A stretch of 64,000 bases of DNA, taken from Tistrella mobilis (GTDB taxonomy: Bacteria > Pseudomonadota > Alphaproteobacteria > Tistrellales > Tistrellaceae). The notes beneath the pieces were generated by a model. The model saw nothing but the letters and a program-made list of their open reading frames with translations, searched no databases and was not told the DNA's origin. Location of the stretch: positions 2,149,501-2,213,500 of the forward strand of contig NZ_CP121017.1 of NCBI RefSeq assembly GCF_041468085.1, in the 5' to 3' direction. This document shows, in pieces, positions 25,854-35,432 of the stretch. The position numbers were made by a program, and so were the translations under genes. Within the stretch, counting starts at the first letter, position 1; each line of letters begins with the position of its first letter.

Positions 25854-27422
25854 ATGCTGCAATTCGCCAAGTGGAAGACGGCGCTGATCATCGGCATCTG
25901 CCTGATCGGCGTTCTCTTCACCGCCCCGAACCTGATCGGCCGGCAGACGCTGGATGCGCTGCCCGACTGGCTGCCCAAACAGCGCCTCAGCCTGGGGCTC
26001 GACCTGCGCGGCGGCTCGCATCTGCTGCTCGAAGTCGAGATGGGGGCGGTGCTGCGTGAGCGCCTGGCCTCGGTGGCCGATGATGTGCGGTCGAAGCTGC
26101 GCGAAGACGGAACCGGTTACGCGGCGATCGGCGTCGATGGTGACGCCATCGTGGTCCGGGCGCGTGATGCCGCCGATGCCGGCAGGATCGCGGATGCCAT
26201 GCGCAGCCTGAATGCCGGGCTCGACGTGTCGACCGATGGCGGCGTGATCCGCGCCACCTTCACCGAGGCCGAGATCGCCCATCGCCGCGACCAGACGCTC
26301 GCCCAGTCGATCGAGGTCGTGCGTCGGCGCGTCGATGAACTCGGCACCCGGGAAAGCTCGATTCAGCGCCAGGGCGACGAGCGGATCATCGTTCAGCTGC
26401 CCGGCGTCGAGAATCCGGGCGAGATCAAGGCCCTGCTCGGTACCACCGCGAAGATGAGCTTCCGCCTGCTCGACCCCACGGTCAGCGCGGCCGAGGTGCT
26501 CTCAGGCGGCCGTCTGCCGCCGGGCTCGGAACTGCTCGACGGCACCGGCCCCGGCGGTCAGCCGACCAGATATGTGGTCCAGCGGCGGGTTCTGGTCTCG
26601 GGCGAACGCCTGACCGACAGCCAGCCCAGCTTCCAGAACAACGAGCCGGTGGTCAGCTTCCGCTTCGACAGCGTCGGCGCCCGCCGTTTCGGCGAGGCCA
26701 CCCAGCAGAATGTCGGTCGCAACCTGGCGATCGTGCTCGACGAGAAGGTGATCAGCGCACCGGTGATCCGCGAGCCCATCCTGGGCGGATCGGGCGTCAT
26801 CTCCGGAACCTTCACGGTTCAGGAAGCCAACAATCTGGCCGTCCTGCTGCGTGCCGGTGCTCTGCCGGCGCCGCTGACCGTGATCGAAGAGCGCACCGTC
26901 GGCCCGGACCTCGGTGCCGACGCCATTGCCCGTGGTGAATTCGCGAGCGTGCTGGCCTTCGTTCTGGTCATTGCCTTCATGGCGTTCTACTACCGCCGGC
27001 TCGGCATCTATGCCGATATCGCCCTGCTCGCCAATCTGGTGCTGCTGCTGGGGGCCCTGTCGGCCCTGCAGGCGACGCTGACCCTGCCGGGTATCGCCGG
27101 CATCGTGCTGACGATGGGCATGGCGGTCGACGCCAATGTGCTGATCTATGAGCGTATCCGCGAGGAACGCGCTGCCGGCCGATCCGTGATCGCCTCGGTG
27201 GAGGCCGGCTTCAAGGGGGCGATGACCACCATCATCGACAGCAACCTCACCACGCTGATTGCCGCGGCGCTGCTGTTCCAGTTCGGCTCGGGCCCCGTTA
27301 AGGGCTTCGCGGTCACGCTGTCGATCGGCATTCTGACCACGCTGTTCAGCGCCGTGTTCGTGACCCGCCTGCTTGTGGCCAGCTGGCTGCATCGGGCGCG
27401 TCCGAAGACCCTTGCCCTCTGA
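25854..27422 (+). CDS. secD: Protein translocase subunit SecD
   Basis: The 522-residue inner-membrane RND-type protein uses the proton gradient to pull proteins out of the Sec channel. It has one N-terminal helix and then the signature Leu-Gly-Leu-Asp-Leu-Arg-Gly-Gly-Ser-His. A large periplasmic P1 region follows (about 70-340), with five clustered helices at the C-terminus (about 355-515). The motif Gly-Met-Ala-Val-Asp-Ala-Asn-Val-Leu-Ile-Tyr-Glu-Arg is present. It lies 20 bp before secF. Confidence 0.96.
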   Translation: MLQFAKWKTALIIGICLIGVLFTAPNLIGRQTLDALPDWLPKQRLSLGLDLRGGSHLLLEVEMGAVLRERLASVADDVRSKLREDGTGYAAIGVDGDAIVVRARDAADAGRIADAMRSLNAGLDVSTDGGVIRATFTEAEIAHRRDQTLAQSIEVVRRRVDELGTRESSIQRQGDERIIVQLPGVENPGEIKALLGTTAKMSFRLLDPTVSAAEVLSGGRLPPGSELLDGTGPGGQPTRYVVQRRVLVSGERLTDSQPSFQNNEPVVSFRFDSVGARRFGEATQQNVGRNLAIVLDEKVISAPVIREPILGGSGVISGTFTVQEANNLAVLLRAGALPAPLTVIEERTVGPDLGADAIARGEFASVLAFVLVIAFMAFYYRRLGIYADIALLANLVLLLGALSALQATLTLPGIAGIVLTMGMAVDANVLIYERIREERAAGRSVIASVEAGFKGAMTTIIDSNLTTLIAAALLFQFGSGPVKGFAVTLSIGILTTLFSAVFVTRLLVASWLHRARPKTLAL

Positions 27423-27441
27423 CCGCGCCGGGATCGATCAC

Positions 27442-28410
27442 ATGTTCAAGTTCTCACTCAACCCCGGCAAGACCAATATCGACTTTCTGCGCCACCGGAT
27501 CGCGGCCCTGGTCTTCACCGCCCTTCTGACCATCGCCACCATTGGTCTGGTGGTCGGCAAGGGGCTGAATTTCGGCATCGATTTCACCGGCGGCGTGCTG
27601 GTCGAAGTCCAGACCTCGGGCCCTGCCGATCTGGCGGCGATGCGCGATGCGCTGGGAGACGGCACCTTCGGTGACGTGTCGCTGCAGAATTTCGGCGCCG
27701 ACAACGCCGTGCTGATCCGCCTTGGCCAGGATGCCAGCGAGGGCGATGCGCAGGGCCGGATGGTCGAGGCGCTGCGCCAGACCCTGTCCGAGAAGGTCGA
27801 CCCGAACATCCAGATCCAGCGCGCCGAATTCGTCGGCCCCAAAGTGGGGCAGGAACTGATTGAAGGCGCGGTGATTGCCTTCGTGGTCGCGATTGCGGCC
27901 ATGATGATCTATGTGTGGTTCCGCTTTGAATGGCAGTTCGGCGTGGGCGCCGTCGCGGCCCTGTTCCACGACGTGATCATGACCATCGGCATGTATGCGG
28001 TGACCGGCTATGAGTTCAATCTCACCAGTGTCGCCGCGGTGCTGACCATCATCGGCTATTCGCTGAACGACACGGTGGTCATCTTCGACCGGGTGCGCGA
28101 AAATCTGCGCAAGTACCGCGACATGACCATCGTGGAACTGCTGAACCGGGCGGTGAACGACACGCTTGCGCGAACGATCATGACCGGGTTCACCACGCTG
28201 ATCGCGCTGTTCGCGCTCTACTTCGTGGCCGGCTCCGCGCTTGCGGGCTTCACCTTCGCAATGATCGCGGGCGTGTTCATCGGCACCTATTCCACGATCT
28301 TCATCGCGGTGCCGATCCTGGTCTATCTGAACCTGCAGAAGCGCCAGCGGGGCCGGGTGGGCACCGATGGCAACGAAGAGGGTGAGGCGGAGGCCGAGGT
28401 GAAGGCCTGA
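27442..28410 (+). CDS. secF: Protein translocase subunit SecF
   Basis: The 322-residue partner of SecD has six membrane helices. The motif Gly-Ile-Asp-Phe-Thr-Gly-Gly lies near residue 50. The transmembrane motif Ser-Leu-Asn-Asp-Thr-Val-Val-Ile-Phe-Asp-Arg-Val-Arg-Glu lies near residue 210. The start at 27442 (Met-Phe-Lys-Phe-Ser) is the family form. The C-terminus is acidic and soluble. Confidence 0.96.
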   Translation: MFKFSLNPGKTNIDFLRHRIAALVFTALLTIATIGLVVGKGLNFGIDFTGGVLVEVQTSGPADLAAMRDALGDGTFGDVSLQNFGADNAVLIRLGQDASEGDAQGRMVEALRQTLSEKVDPNIQIQRAEFVGPKVGQELIEGAVIAFVVAIAAMMIYVWFRFEWQFGVGAVAALFHDVIMTIGMYAVTGYEFNLTSVAAVLTIIGYSLNDTVVIFDRVRENLRKYRDMTIVELLNRAVNDTLARTIMTGFTTLIALFALYFVAGSALAGFTFAMIAGVFIGTYSTIFIAVPILVYLNLQKRQRGRVGTDGNEEGEAEAEVKA

Positions 28411-28454
28411 CGCCGCCACCCCCGCCCTTTCCTCTCGGACCGGAGTATTCACCG

Positions 28455-28838
28455 ATGATGGACCTGACCCCTAAGCTCGCCGACGGCGCCAAGGTGGTGC
28501 AGGGCTATGCGGAAGGCCGCTTCCGTATCGGCGGCGAGATCTTTCCGCATTCGGTGCTGGTGATGCCGGGCGTGGTCGAGGCCTGGCAGGCAGTGGATCT
28601 TGCCACCGCTACGGTGGAGAGCCTGGAGCCGGTGCTTGCCGCCGGCCGCGCCGGGCAGGTCGAGGTGCTGATCATCGGCTGCGGCCCGCGCACCCAGCTG
28701 GTACCGCGGCCGCTGCGCGATGCATTGAAGGCGGCCGGTATCGGTGTCGAAGGCATGGATACCGGCGCCGCCGCCCGCACCTACAACGTCATGACCATGG
28801 AAGACCGCAAGGCGGCGGCTGCCCTGATCGTTCTCTGA
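28455..28838 (+). CDS. Mth938-like domain protein (DUF498)
   Basis: The 127-residue single-domain protein matches the Mth938/NDUFAF3-like fold. Features are Phe-Arg-Ile-Gly-Gly-Glu near residue 22, Val-Leu-Ile-Ile-Gly-Cys-Gly in the middle, and a C-terminal Thr-Tyr-Asn-Val-Met. The human relative NDUFAF3 is a complex I assembly factor. Here it directly follows secDF. A NDUFAF6-like gene lies 4 kb downstream, which would fit a role in complex I assembly. Function is inferred from homology only. Confidence 0.88.
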   Translation: MMDLTPKLADGAKVVQGYAEGRFRIGGEIFPHSVLVMPGVVEAWQAVDLATATVESLEPVLAAGRAGQVEVLIIGCGPRTQLVPRPLRDALKAAGIGVEGMDTGAAARTYNVMTMEDRKAAAALIVL

Positions 28839-28858
28839 CCACAGAACGGCGCCAGACG

Positions 28859-28893
28859 AAAACCCCCGCCCGGCAGCCCGGGCGGGGGTTTTT
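28859..28893. terminator. Bidirectional terminator between the Mth938-like gene and sodB
   Basis: A 15-bp perfect stem (AAAACCCCCGCCCGG / CCGGGCGGGGGTTTT) is flanked by A and T tracts on its two sides, so it can stop transcription from both converging genes. Confidence 0.92.
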
Positions 28894-28921
28894 ACGTGCA
28901 GGGGAAGCTGCGCCGGCCGGA

Positions 28922-29521
28922 TCAGGCCTTGGCGAGATTCTCGGCCGCGAAGTCCCAGTTCACCAGGTTGTCCAGGAAGGACTGGACGAAATCCGGGCGA
29001 CGGTTCTGGTAGTCGAGGTAGTAGGCATGCTCCCAGACGTCGATGGTGAGCAGCGGCGTGGCGCCGGTGCCGACCGGGGTTTCGGCATTGCCGGTCTTCA
29101 CGATCTCAAGCTTGCCGTCCTTCACCACCAGCCAGGCCCAGCCCGAGCCGAACTGGGTGGTGGCGGCGTTCTTGAACGCCTCCTTGAACTTGTCGAGACC
29201 GCCGAAATCGGCATCGATCCGGCTGGCCAGATCGCCCGAGGGGGCGCCGCCGCCATTGGGCTTCATCGAATGCCAGAAGAAGGTGTGGTTCCACACCTGC
29301 GCGGCGTTATTGAACACGCCGGCCTTCGCCGCATCGCCGCGGCTCTTGACGATGATGTCTTCGAGGCTGGCGTCGGCGAGATCGGTGCCCTCGACCAGCT
29401 TGTTGAGGTTCACGACATAGGTGTTGTGGTGCTTGCCGTGATGGAACTCGAAAGTCTGGGCCGAGATATGCGGCTCCAGAGCGGTCTTGTCGTAGGGCAG
29501 GGCGGGAAGTTCGAACGCCAT
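28922..29521 (-). CDS. sodB: Superoxide dismutase, iron type
   Basis: The 199-residue enzyme converts superoxide to hydrogen peroxide and oxygen in the cytoplasm. Metal ligands are visible: His in His-His-Gly-Lys-His-His, His in Trp-Asn-His-Thr-Phe-Phe-Trp, and Asp and His in Asp-Val-Trp-Glu-His-Ala-Tyr-Tyr. The Gln in Asn-Asn-Ala-Ala-Gln-Val-Trp is the placement typical of Fe enzymes (Mn enzymes use a Gln elsewhere). The family N-terminus Met-Ala-Phe-Glu-Leu-Pro fixes the start at 29521. Confidence 0.95.
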   Translation of the reverse strand: MAFELPALPYDKTALEPHISAQTFEFHHGKHHNTYVVNLNKLVEGTDLADASLEDIIVKSRGDAAKAGVFNNAAQVWNHTFFWHSMKPNGGGAPSGDLASRIDADFGGLDKFKEAFKNAATTQFGSGWAWLVVKDGKLEIVKTGNAETPVGTGATPLLTIDVWEHAYYLDYQNRRPDFVQSFLDNLVNWDFAAENLAKA

Positions 29522-29902
29522 GACGATCCTCGTCCTCAATTGTCATTATGCCCAGGCGGCGGACCCCTCTTGTCGTGGGCTGCCGCCGGATGACAGGCTT
29601 TACCACCGCATGCCGCTGACCGGCATGTCGCTGGAGAAAGCCCGATGGGGTGATACCGCGAAACTCCACCTTGTGCCAACCATCGGTCGGGCTTGATCGC
29701 CGGTCGAGCCGGAGGGTGCCCGACACCAGACCGGAATGGAACCAGGCGGGGTGTTTCCGGCAGAACCCCTCCACAGCCACCCGGTTCCGCCAGGAGGCGT
29801 CATGCGGGTCACCGTTCCGCCCGAATATGGGGCGAGTCGCGGTCCGGGCCAAGGGCTGCCTTCGACATGTCACGGGTTGTTATGTGCCGATGGTGCGCCG
29901 GA
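29522..29902. other. Non-coding region upstream of sodB
   Basis: No convincing gene is present between sodB and hpnE (381 bp). A CATAAT box on the minus strand near 29549 may be the sodB -10 element, but no clear -35 box was found. Overlapping open frames here are low-complexity shadows. Confidence 0.5.
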
Positions 29903-31135
29903 TCAGCGACGGCGAAGCACGGCCGCTGCCGCCCGCTGCCCCGAGACCACCGCGCCTTCGATCGTGGCCGGCAGGCCGGTGGCGGTCCAGTCGCCGGCGA
30001 GCACGACATCCGGCCGGGGGCGGGTGCGATCGACAGGGCCCGGGCGCAGCGCCTCGCCGCCCGGATCGTGACGCATGGTTGCCCGCTTCTCTTTCACAAC
30101 CCGGACCGGCGGCATCGCGGCCGAAAGCCCGGCCATGGCGAGGCCGGCCCGGATTTCCGCCCAGCCGGTTGCCGCCAGCACCTCTGCCGGCCGGTCCATC
30201 AGCGCATCGGCGGCGCTGGTGGTGATGGACAGGATGCCGTCCCGATGAAAGATCCAGTCGGCCATCCCGCCGGTCACCATCAGCGCCTCTGGCATGCCGG
30301 GGGGCAGCCGATCCGGGGCGTAGTGGATGTTCAGGATGGCGGAGCTGGTGCGGGGCACCGTGATGTTGGGCAGCAGGCGGTGGGCGGCCGCCGGCGGCAG
30401 GGCGAGCACGATCATCCGGTCGGGGTCGGGCGGCGGCAGCCGGTCGAGCGGGGTGGTCGGATGCAGGCGGACGCCCAGTGCCCGCAAACGCGCGACTGCC
30501 GGGGCGATCAAGGCGGCATCCAGCCCGCCTTCGGCCAGGTGCAGCCGGAAGCCGCGGGGGCCGGCGAGCGCAAGCCGGCGAAGCATGCGGGCGACCAGCC
30601 GGGCATCGGCCGCCGCGGGATCGATGTTGAGCGCGGCGCGGACCAGCGGAGCCAGCACCGCCTGACCGAGCTTGCGCGAGAGCAGGCCGGGGCGGGCTGT
30701 TCCGAGCGGGCCGTTCACGCGGCCGTCGAGCAGAAGGCCGGCAAGGGCCAGCAGATCGCCCGCACCGAGCCCCAGGCTGCGCATCAGCTGCATCGGGCTG
30801 CCGAGCCGGATCTCGTGCCGGCCGGTGACCTCGCCGCCGGGGCCATCAAGGGCGACTGCGGGATAGATGGCCGGCAGCTCGCGAAACCGCCCGCCGACCC
30901 TGCGCACGAAATCGAGCGCGGCCGGATTGGCCCCCAGCAGAACATGGGTGCCGTTGTCCAGCCGATGGCCGGTGACCGGGTCGTCGAAGGACCGGCAGCG
31001 GCCGCCGGCCTGGGGCGCCGTCTCCAGCAGCTCGACCGTCAGCCCGGCTTCGGCCAGATCGAGTGCCGCGGCGAGGCCGGCAATGCCGGCGCCGGCAACC
31101 AGGACGCGGGTCGGGCGCGGGGGACGAGCGGGCAA
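29903..31135 (-). CDS. hpnE: Hydroxysqualene dehydroxylase HpnE
   Basis: The 410-residue FAD-dependent amine-oxidase-fold protein has the dinucleotide motif Gly-Ala-Gly-Ile-Ala-Gly-Leu at about residues 15-21. The flavin-contact segment Gly-Gly-Arg-Cys-Arg-Ser-Phe follows near residue 45. In the three-enzyme HpnCDE route it reduces hydroxysqualene to squalene for hopanoid synthesis. The start is TTG, 5 bp after the fused hpnC-hpnD stop, so it is translated in the same operon. No hopene cyclase gene lies in the window. Confidence 0.92.
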   Translation of the reverse strand: MPARPPRPTRVLVAGAGIAGLAAALDLAEAGLTVELLETAPQAGGRCRSFDDPVTGHRLDNGTHVLLGANPAALDFVRRVGGRFRELPAIYPAVALDGPGGEVTGRHEIRLGSPMQLMRSLGLGAGDLLALAGLLLDGRVNGPLGTARPGLLSRKLGQAVLAPLVRAALNIDPAAADARLVARMLRRLALAGPRGFRLHLAEGGLDAALIAPAVARLRALGVRLHPTTPLDRLPPPDPDRMIVLALPPAAAHRLLPNITVPRTSSAILNIHYAPDRLPPGMPEALMVTGGMADWIFHRDGILSITTSAADALMDRPAEVLAATGWAEIRAGLAMAGLSAAMPPVRVVKEKRATMRHDPGGEALRPGPVDRTRPRPDVVLAGDWTATGLPATIEGAVVSGQRAAAAVLRRR

Positions 31136-31140
31136 GGCGG

Positions 31141-32922
31141 TCAGCCGCCGATCCGGGCAAGCACGGCGTGGCGCAGGGCTGCGCGGACTGCCCGCCGTTT
31201 CAGCTGCCGGCGCAGATCCGGGGGCAGGGCGGCGAAGCGCCGCGCCTCCAGCACCGCCAGCAGGCCGCGATAGGCATCGGCCATGGCCATGGCCGGGCGC
31301 AGACGGCGGCGCAGATGCGGATCATCGGGCAGGGCGGCATCTGCGGCAGCAAAGGCATCGCGGGCAGCATGGCCAAGGGCGCGTGCGGCGGGCAGGCGGG
31401 CGGGCCCTTCGGCAATGACCACGGGTGCCGCCCGTGGATCGGCACCGGCGGCCATCAGGGCCTCTGCCGGCAGGTAGATCCGCCCATGGATCGCATCCTC
31501 GTCGATGTCGCGCAGAATGTTGGTCAGCTGGAGCGCCCGGCCCAGATGACGGGCATAGGCCCGGCCTGCAGCCCGGGGGACACCGAAGGCCACCAGGGCT
31601 GCCTCGCCGACGGCGCCGGCCACGCGATCGGCGTAGCGCAACAGATCCGCCCAGGCAGGGGCACCGCCGGGATGATCGCTGCAATCGCTCAGGCAGCCGG
31701 CGACGATCTGTCGAAGGGCATCGACCGGCAGATGATGGTGCCGGACGGCATGGTGGAGCAGCGCCGCATCGCGCCCGGTCGGCGCATGGTCGGCACCGAG
31801 GGCCAGCAGATCCGCATCGATCGCGTCCAGAAGCTGCCGCCGCCGGGCGGCGGGTGCATGGCCGTCGGCAATGTCGTCGACCAGCCGGCTGACGGCATAG
31901 AGGGCCTGCATGGCCGGCCGGCCATCCGATGGCATCAGGCGGATGGCCATGCCGAAGCTGCTGCCGGTGGTCTGGCTTTCGGGCACCGGCACCCGCAGGG
32001 CCGCCAGGCCGGCATCGGCAAGGGCGCCTGCCCAGTCCCTGCGGCGCGGTCGGATGCGCCGGGCCAGGGGGTCGGCACCGGTGAAGCGGCGACGATGGCG
32101 GCGGGCTATGCCGAGCGTGAGGGCAGCCTGAATGCGCAGCCGGCGCACCGGTGTGGCGAGCAGCGGCCGCGCCCGGTCGAGCAGGTCGTCCACAGCTTCC
32201 AGCATCCGCCCGATCGCGGCGAGCAGGCGCGGCGGTGCCGCAGGCGCACCCAGCACCGCGGCGCCGAGCCCCGCATCCGCCAGCCAGCTGCCCGGCAGCC
32301 AGACCCGGCCGGCGGTGCGATAATCGGCCCCCAGATCGCGAATGTGGTTCAGCAATTGAAGGGCGACGGCCAGATCGTCGCCGGCCTGGCGACGGGCGGG
32401 ATCCTGGTCGCCGGACACCGCCATCAACACGCGGGCGACCGGCGCGGCCGACAACCGGCAATGGCCGTCGAGTGCCGCCCAGTCTGCCGGAACGAACCCG
32501 TCGACATCGCGACGCGAGGCTTCGGCCAGATCGCGCAACGGAGTGATGTCGATGCCAGCCTGTGCGAAGGCGGCGGCCGCCTCGGCCGCAAGCCGCCGCA
32601 GTTCGTCGGCGGCCGGCGTCGCCGTCAGATGCGGCTGACCGTCCCCCTCCAGACCATCCGTGAAAGCGGCAATCGCGGCGTGACGGTCGGCCTTCGGCAG
32701 GTTGCGGTCGTCGGCGATGTCGTCGAGCCGCCGTGCTGCCCGATAGAAGGCCTGAACCGCCATCCGGCCCGGCCCGGGAGGGGCGGCCATCCCCAGCACG
32801 GGAAAATCCTCGCGCCCCGCGGCCAGCGCGCGCACCGGCAGGGTTACCCGGTCAGGGGCGGCGGACGCCACGGTCAGACGGGTAGCGACGGCGGATGGGC
32901 GTGGATCGGCATCAGCCGTCAT
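31141..32922 (-). CDS. Fused HpnC-HpnD squalene-pathway synthase
   Basis: This 593-residue protein holds two complete squalene/phytoene-synthase domains in one chain. The first (about 1-285) is HpnC-like, with Asp-Asp-Ile-Ala-Asp-Asp at 67-72 and Asp-x3-Asp at 196-200. After a basic linker, the second (about 315-593) is HpnD-like, with Asp-Asp-Ile-Ala-Asp at 349-353 and Asp-x3-Asp at 472-476. Both sets of prenyl-diphosphate-binding aspartates are intact. Normally the two are separate genes: HpnD makes presqualene diphosphate from two farnesyl diphosphates and HpnC converts it to hydroxysqualene. HpnE is encoded immediately downstream. No stop codon or frameshift lies between the halves. Confidence 0.9.
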   Translation of the reverse strand: MTADADPRPSAVATRLTVASAAPDRVTLPVRALAAGREDFPVLGMAAPPGPGRMAVQAFYRAARRLDDIADDRNLPKADRHAAIAAFTDGLEGDGQPHLTATPAADELRRLAAEAAAAFAQAGIDITPLRDLAEASRRDVDGFVPADWAALDGHCRLSAAPVARVLMAVSGDQDPARRQAGDDLAVALQLLNHIRDLGADYRTAGRVWLPGSWLADAGLGAAVLGAPAAPPRLLAAIGRMLEAVDDLLDRARPLLATPVRRLRIQAALTLGIARRHRRRFTGADPLARRIRPRRRDWAGALADAGLAALRVPVPESQTTGSSFGMAIRLMPSDGRPAMQALYAVSRLVDDIADGHAPAARRRQLLDAIDADLLALGADHAPTGRDAALLHHAVRHHHLPVDALRQIVAGCLSDCSDHPGGAPAWADLLRYADRVAGAVGEAALVAFGVPRAAGRAYARHLGRALQLTNILRDIDEDAIHGRIYLPAEALMAAGADPRAAPVVIAEGPARLPAARALGHAARDAFAAADAALPDDPHLRRRLRPAMAMADAYRGLLAVLEARRFAALPPDLRRQLKRRAVRAALRHAVLARIGG

Positions 32923-33081
32923 CGGCGGCGGGTCTCCGGCAGGGAAGGGATCCGGGATGAGGAAGGTCGCGCGCTTTCAGAATAGCATCACGCGGTTTGC
33001 GGTGGAGCCCCCGAAGCCTATATGGTCGGCCGAAACCCGCCGGAGCACGCTTCGGCTCACAAGCCCGGCCCGGAGAGACGG

Positions 33082-33939
33082 ATGACCACGGTTTCCGATA
33101 CCGAACGCGCAGCGGCGCTGGCGGCGAGCGCAGACGAGCTGACCAGGCTGGATCCGGACCGCTTCGCCTGCCTGATGCTGGCCGATCCGGAGCGGCGTGC
33201 CGATCTGGTTGCTCTGCTCGGCTTTGCCTTCGAGACCGCGAAGACCGCCGAGGTGGTGAGCGAAACCATGATCGGCGCCATCCGCCTGCAATGGTGGCGC
33301 GAAGCCCTGGACGGAATCGAGGCCGGCACGCCGCGGCGCCATCAGGTGATCGATCTTCTGGCCCCGGCGATCGCGGCCCATGATCTGCCGCGGGACCGGC
33401 TGGAGCGGATGATCGATGCCCGCGAGGTGGATTTCGAACCGGCACCCTTTGCCGATGCCGCTGCGGTCGAAGCCTATGCCCGCGACACGGCGGGACAGCT
33501 GGCGCGGTTGCAGGCCAGGGTACTTGGGGTAACCGATGGCGCACGGCTGGATGCGGCCGAGGCGGTCGGTACCGGCTTCGGTCTGGCAGGTGTGCTCAGA
33601 GCCCTGCCGCATCAGGCGCGGCGGCGGCGGGTGCTGCTGCCCCGCGACCGGATGGAAGCGGCCGGTCTGGGGACGGGCCAGGTGATTGAACCGCATCTGC
33701 GCGACCAGGCGGTAACGACCGCGATTGCCGCCATCGTCGCAGATCTGGCCGGGCGTGCCGGGGCGCTGATCGCCGATGCCCGCAAGGCCGGCCGCCTGCC
33801 GCGGCCTGTGGCGGGGCAGGCGGCACTCGCCCGGGTGCATCTGGCACGGCTGGCACGGGCGGGTCATGATCCGTTCACGGCCCCGGCCGTGCTCAGCCCG
33901 GCACGTCGGGCTTTCACCCTGCTGCTTGCCCGGGGCTGA
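33082..33939 (+). CDS. NDUFAF6-like squalene/phytoene-synthase-fold protein
   Basis: The 285-residue protein has the synthase fold but lacks the two Asp-rich substrate motifs. In their place it has Phe-Glu-Thr-Ala-Lys-Thr-Ala-Glu-Val-Val-Ser-Glu and Ile-Arg-Leu-Gln-Trp-Trp-Arg-Glu-Ala. That pattern is typical of the NDUFAF6 (C8orf38) complex I assembly family, so prenyl-transfer activity is unlikely. The ATG at 33082 has GGAGAG 6 bp upstream. It is divergent from the fused hpnC-hpnD gene (159-bp gap) and convergent with trmFO. Confidence 0.87.
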   Translation: MTTVSDTERAAALAASADELTRLDPDRFACLMLADPERRADLVALLGFAFETAKTAEVVSETMIGAIRLQWWREALDGIEAGTPRRHQVIDLLAPAIAAHDLPRDRLERMIDAREVDFEPAPFADAAAVEAYARDTAGQLARLQARVLGVTDGARLDAAEAVGTGFGLAGVLRALPHQARRRRVLLPRDRMEAAGLGTGQVIEPHLRDQAVTTAIAAIVADLAGRAGALIADARKAGRLPRPVAGQAALARVHLARLARAGHDPFTAPAVLSPARRAFTLLLARG

Positions 33940-33956
33940 GACCGGCGGATCCGTCC

Positions 33957-35324
33957 TCAGGCGGCCACGGGCCGGGCATCGGCCCAGGCCGCGATGTCTT
34001 CGAGCGCCCGGCGGGCCATCACCTGCTTGCGCTCATTCTTGCGGATCTTGCCTTCGAGCGGCGCGAACAGGCCAAAATTCACGTTCATCGGCTGGAAGGT
34101 TTCGGGGTTCGCGGCGCCGGTGATATGGGCGAGCAGCGCGCCCATGGCGGTGGTGGCGGGCGGCAGCACGATCTCCTGCCCCAGTGCCTCTGCCGCAGCG
34201 AAGCGGCCGGCCAGCAGGCCCATGGCCGCGCTTTCGACATAGCCTTCGACGCCGGTCACCTGGCCGGCAAAGCGCAGATGCGGGGCCGCCTTCAGCCGCA
34301 TCACCCCGTCCAGCACCCGCGGGCTGTTGATGAAGGTGTTGCGGTGGATGCCGCCCAGCCGGGCGAACTCGGCATTCTGCAGACCCGGAATCATCCGGAA
34401 GATCCGGCTCTGTTCGCCGTATTTCAGCTTGGTCTGGAAACCGACCATGTTCCAGAGCGTGCCGGAGGCGTTGTCCTGGCGCAGCTGGACCACGGCATGC
34501 GGCGAGCGGCCGGTGCGCGGATCGGTCAGGCCGACCGGCTTCATCGGGCCGAAGCGCAGGGTCTCGGGCCCGCGTTCCGCCATCACCTCGATCGGCAGGC
34601 AGCCTTCGAAATAGGGCGTCGACTTCTCCCACTCCTTGAAGTCGGTCTTCTCGCCGCCGATGATCGCGGCGATGAAGGCTTCATAGGTCTCCCGGTCCAG
34701 CGGGCAGTTGACATAATCGGCACCGGTGCCGCCCGGCCCCGGCTTGTCGTAGCGCGACTGCATCCAGGCAATGTCGAAGTCGATGCTGTCCCGGTGCACG
34801 ATCGGCGCAATGGCGTCGAAGAAGGCGAGGCTGTCCTCGCCGGTGGCGGCGCGCACCGCCTCGGCAAGGGCAGGGGAGGTCAGCGGCCCGGTGGCGATGA
34901 TCGTCCGGCCCCAGTCTGCCGGCGGCAGGCCGGTCACCTCTTCACGGCGGATCTCAAGCAGCGGATGGGCACGCAACCGTTCTTCCACCGCGGCCGAGAA
35001 ACCGTGGCGATCGACCGCGAGCGCGCCACCCGCCGGCACCTGATGGGAATCGGCTGCGGCCATGATCACGCTGTCGGCGCGCCGCATCTCGGCATGGAGC
35101 ACGCCCACCGCATTCGAGGTGGCGTCATCGGACCGGAAGGAGTTCGAGCAGACCAGTTCCGCCAGACCGTCGGTTGCATGGGCCTCGGTCTTTCTGACCG
35201 GGCGCATCTCGTGCAGGATCACCGGCACGCCTGACTGCAGCAGCTGCCAGGCAGCCTCGGAACCGGCAAGACCGCCGCCCACGACATGGACGGGAGCGAT
35301 ATGAACCGGGGCAGAGGTCTTCAC
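33957..35324 (-). CDS. trmFO: Folate-dependent tRNA (uracil-54-C5) methyltransferase TrmFO
   Basis: The FAD enzyme forms 5-methyluridine at tRNA position 54 using methylenetetrahydrofolate. The FAD motif is Val-Gly-Gly-Gly-Leu-Ala-Gly-Ser-Glu. The catalytic Cys lies in [10 protein letters not shown]. Length (455 residues) is normal. Possible starts are TTG 35333, GTG 35330 and GTG 35324. The last has GGAAAGG at a good distance of 9 bp and was chosen. Confidence 0.95.
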   Translation of the reverse strand: MKTSAPVHIAPVHVVGGGLAGSEAAWQLLQSGVPVILHEMRPVRKTEAHATDGLAELVCSNSFRSDDATSNAVGVLHAEMRRADSVIMAAADSHQVPAGGALAVDRHGFSAAVEERLRAHPLLEIRREEVTGLPPADWGRTIIATGPLTSPALAEAVRAATGEDSLAFFDAIAPIVHRDSIDFDIAWMQSRYDKPGPGGTGADYVNCPLDRETYEAFIAAIIGGEKTDFKEWEKSTPYFEGCLPIEVMAERGPETLRFGPMKPVGLTDPRTGRSPHAVVQLRQDNASGTLWNMVGFQTKLKYGEQSRIFRMIPGLQNAEFARLGGIHRNTFINSPRVLDGVMRLKAAPHLRFAGQVTGVEGYVESAAMGLLAGRFAAAEALGQEIVLPPATTAMGALLAHITGAANPETFQPMNVNFGLFAPLEGKIRKNERKQVMARRALEDIAAWADARPVAA

Positions 35325-35432
35325 GGGCACCAACCTTTCCTGTGGCCGACGGCAGAGACGAACCGTCGCCCCAGGACATATTACAGTCGGGCCCGGCCCT
35401 CAAGCGGGAGCCGTAGCTTCAGACCCCGCTTC

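Noticed and set aside
29600-29812. A 70-codon minus-strand frame upstream of sodB
   Set aside because: Low-complexity Trp/Gly/Pro composition, no ribosome-binding site, no family match.
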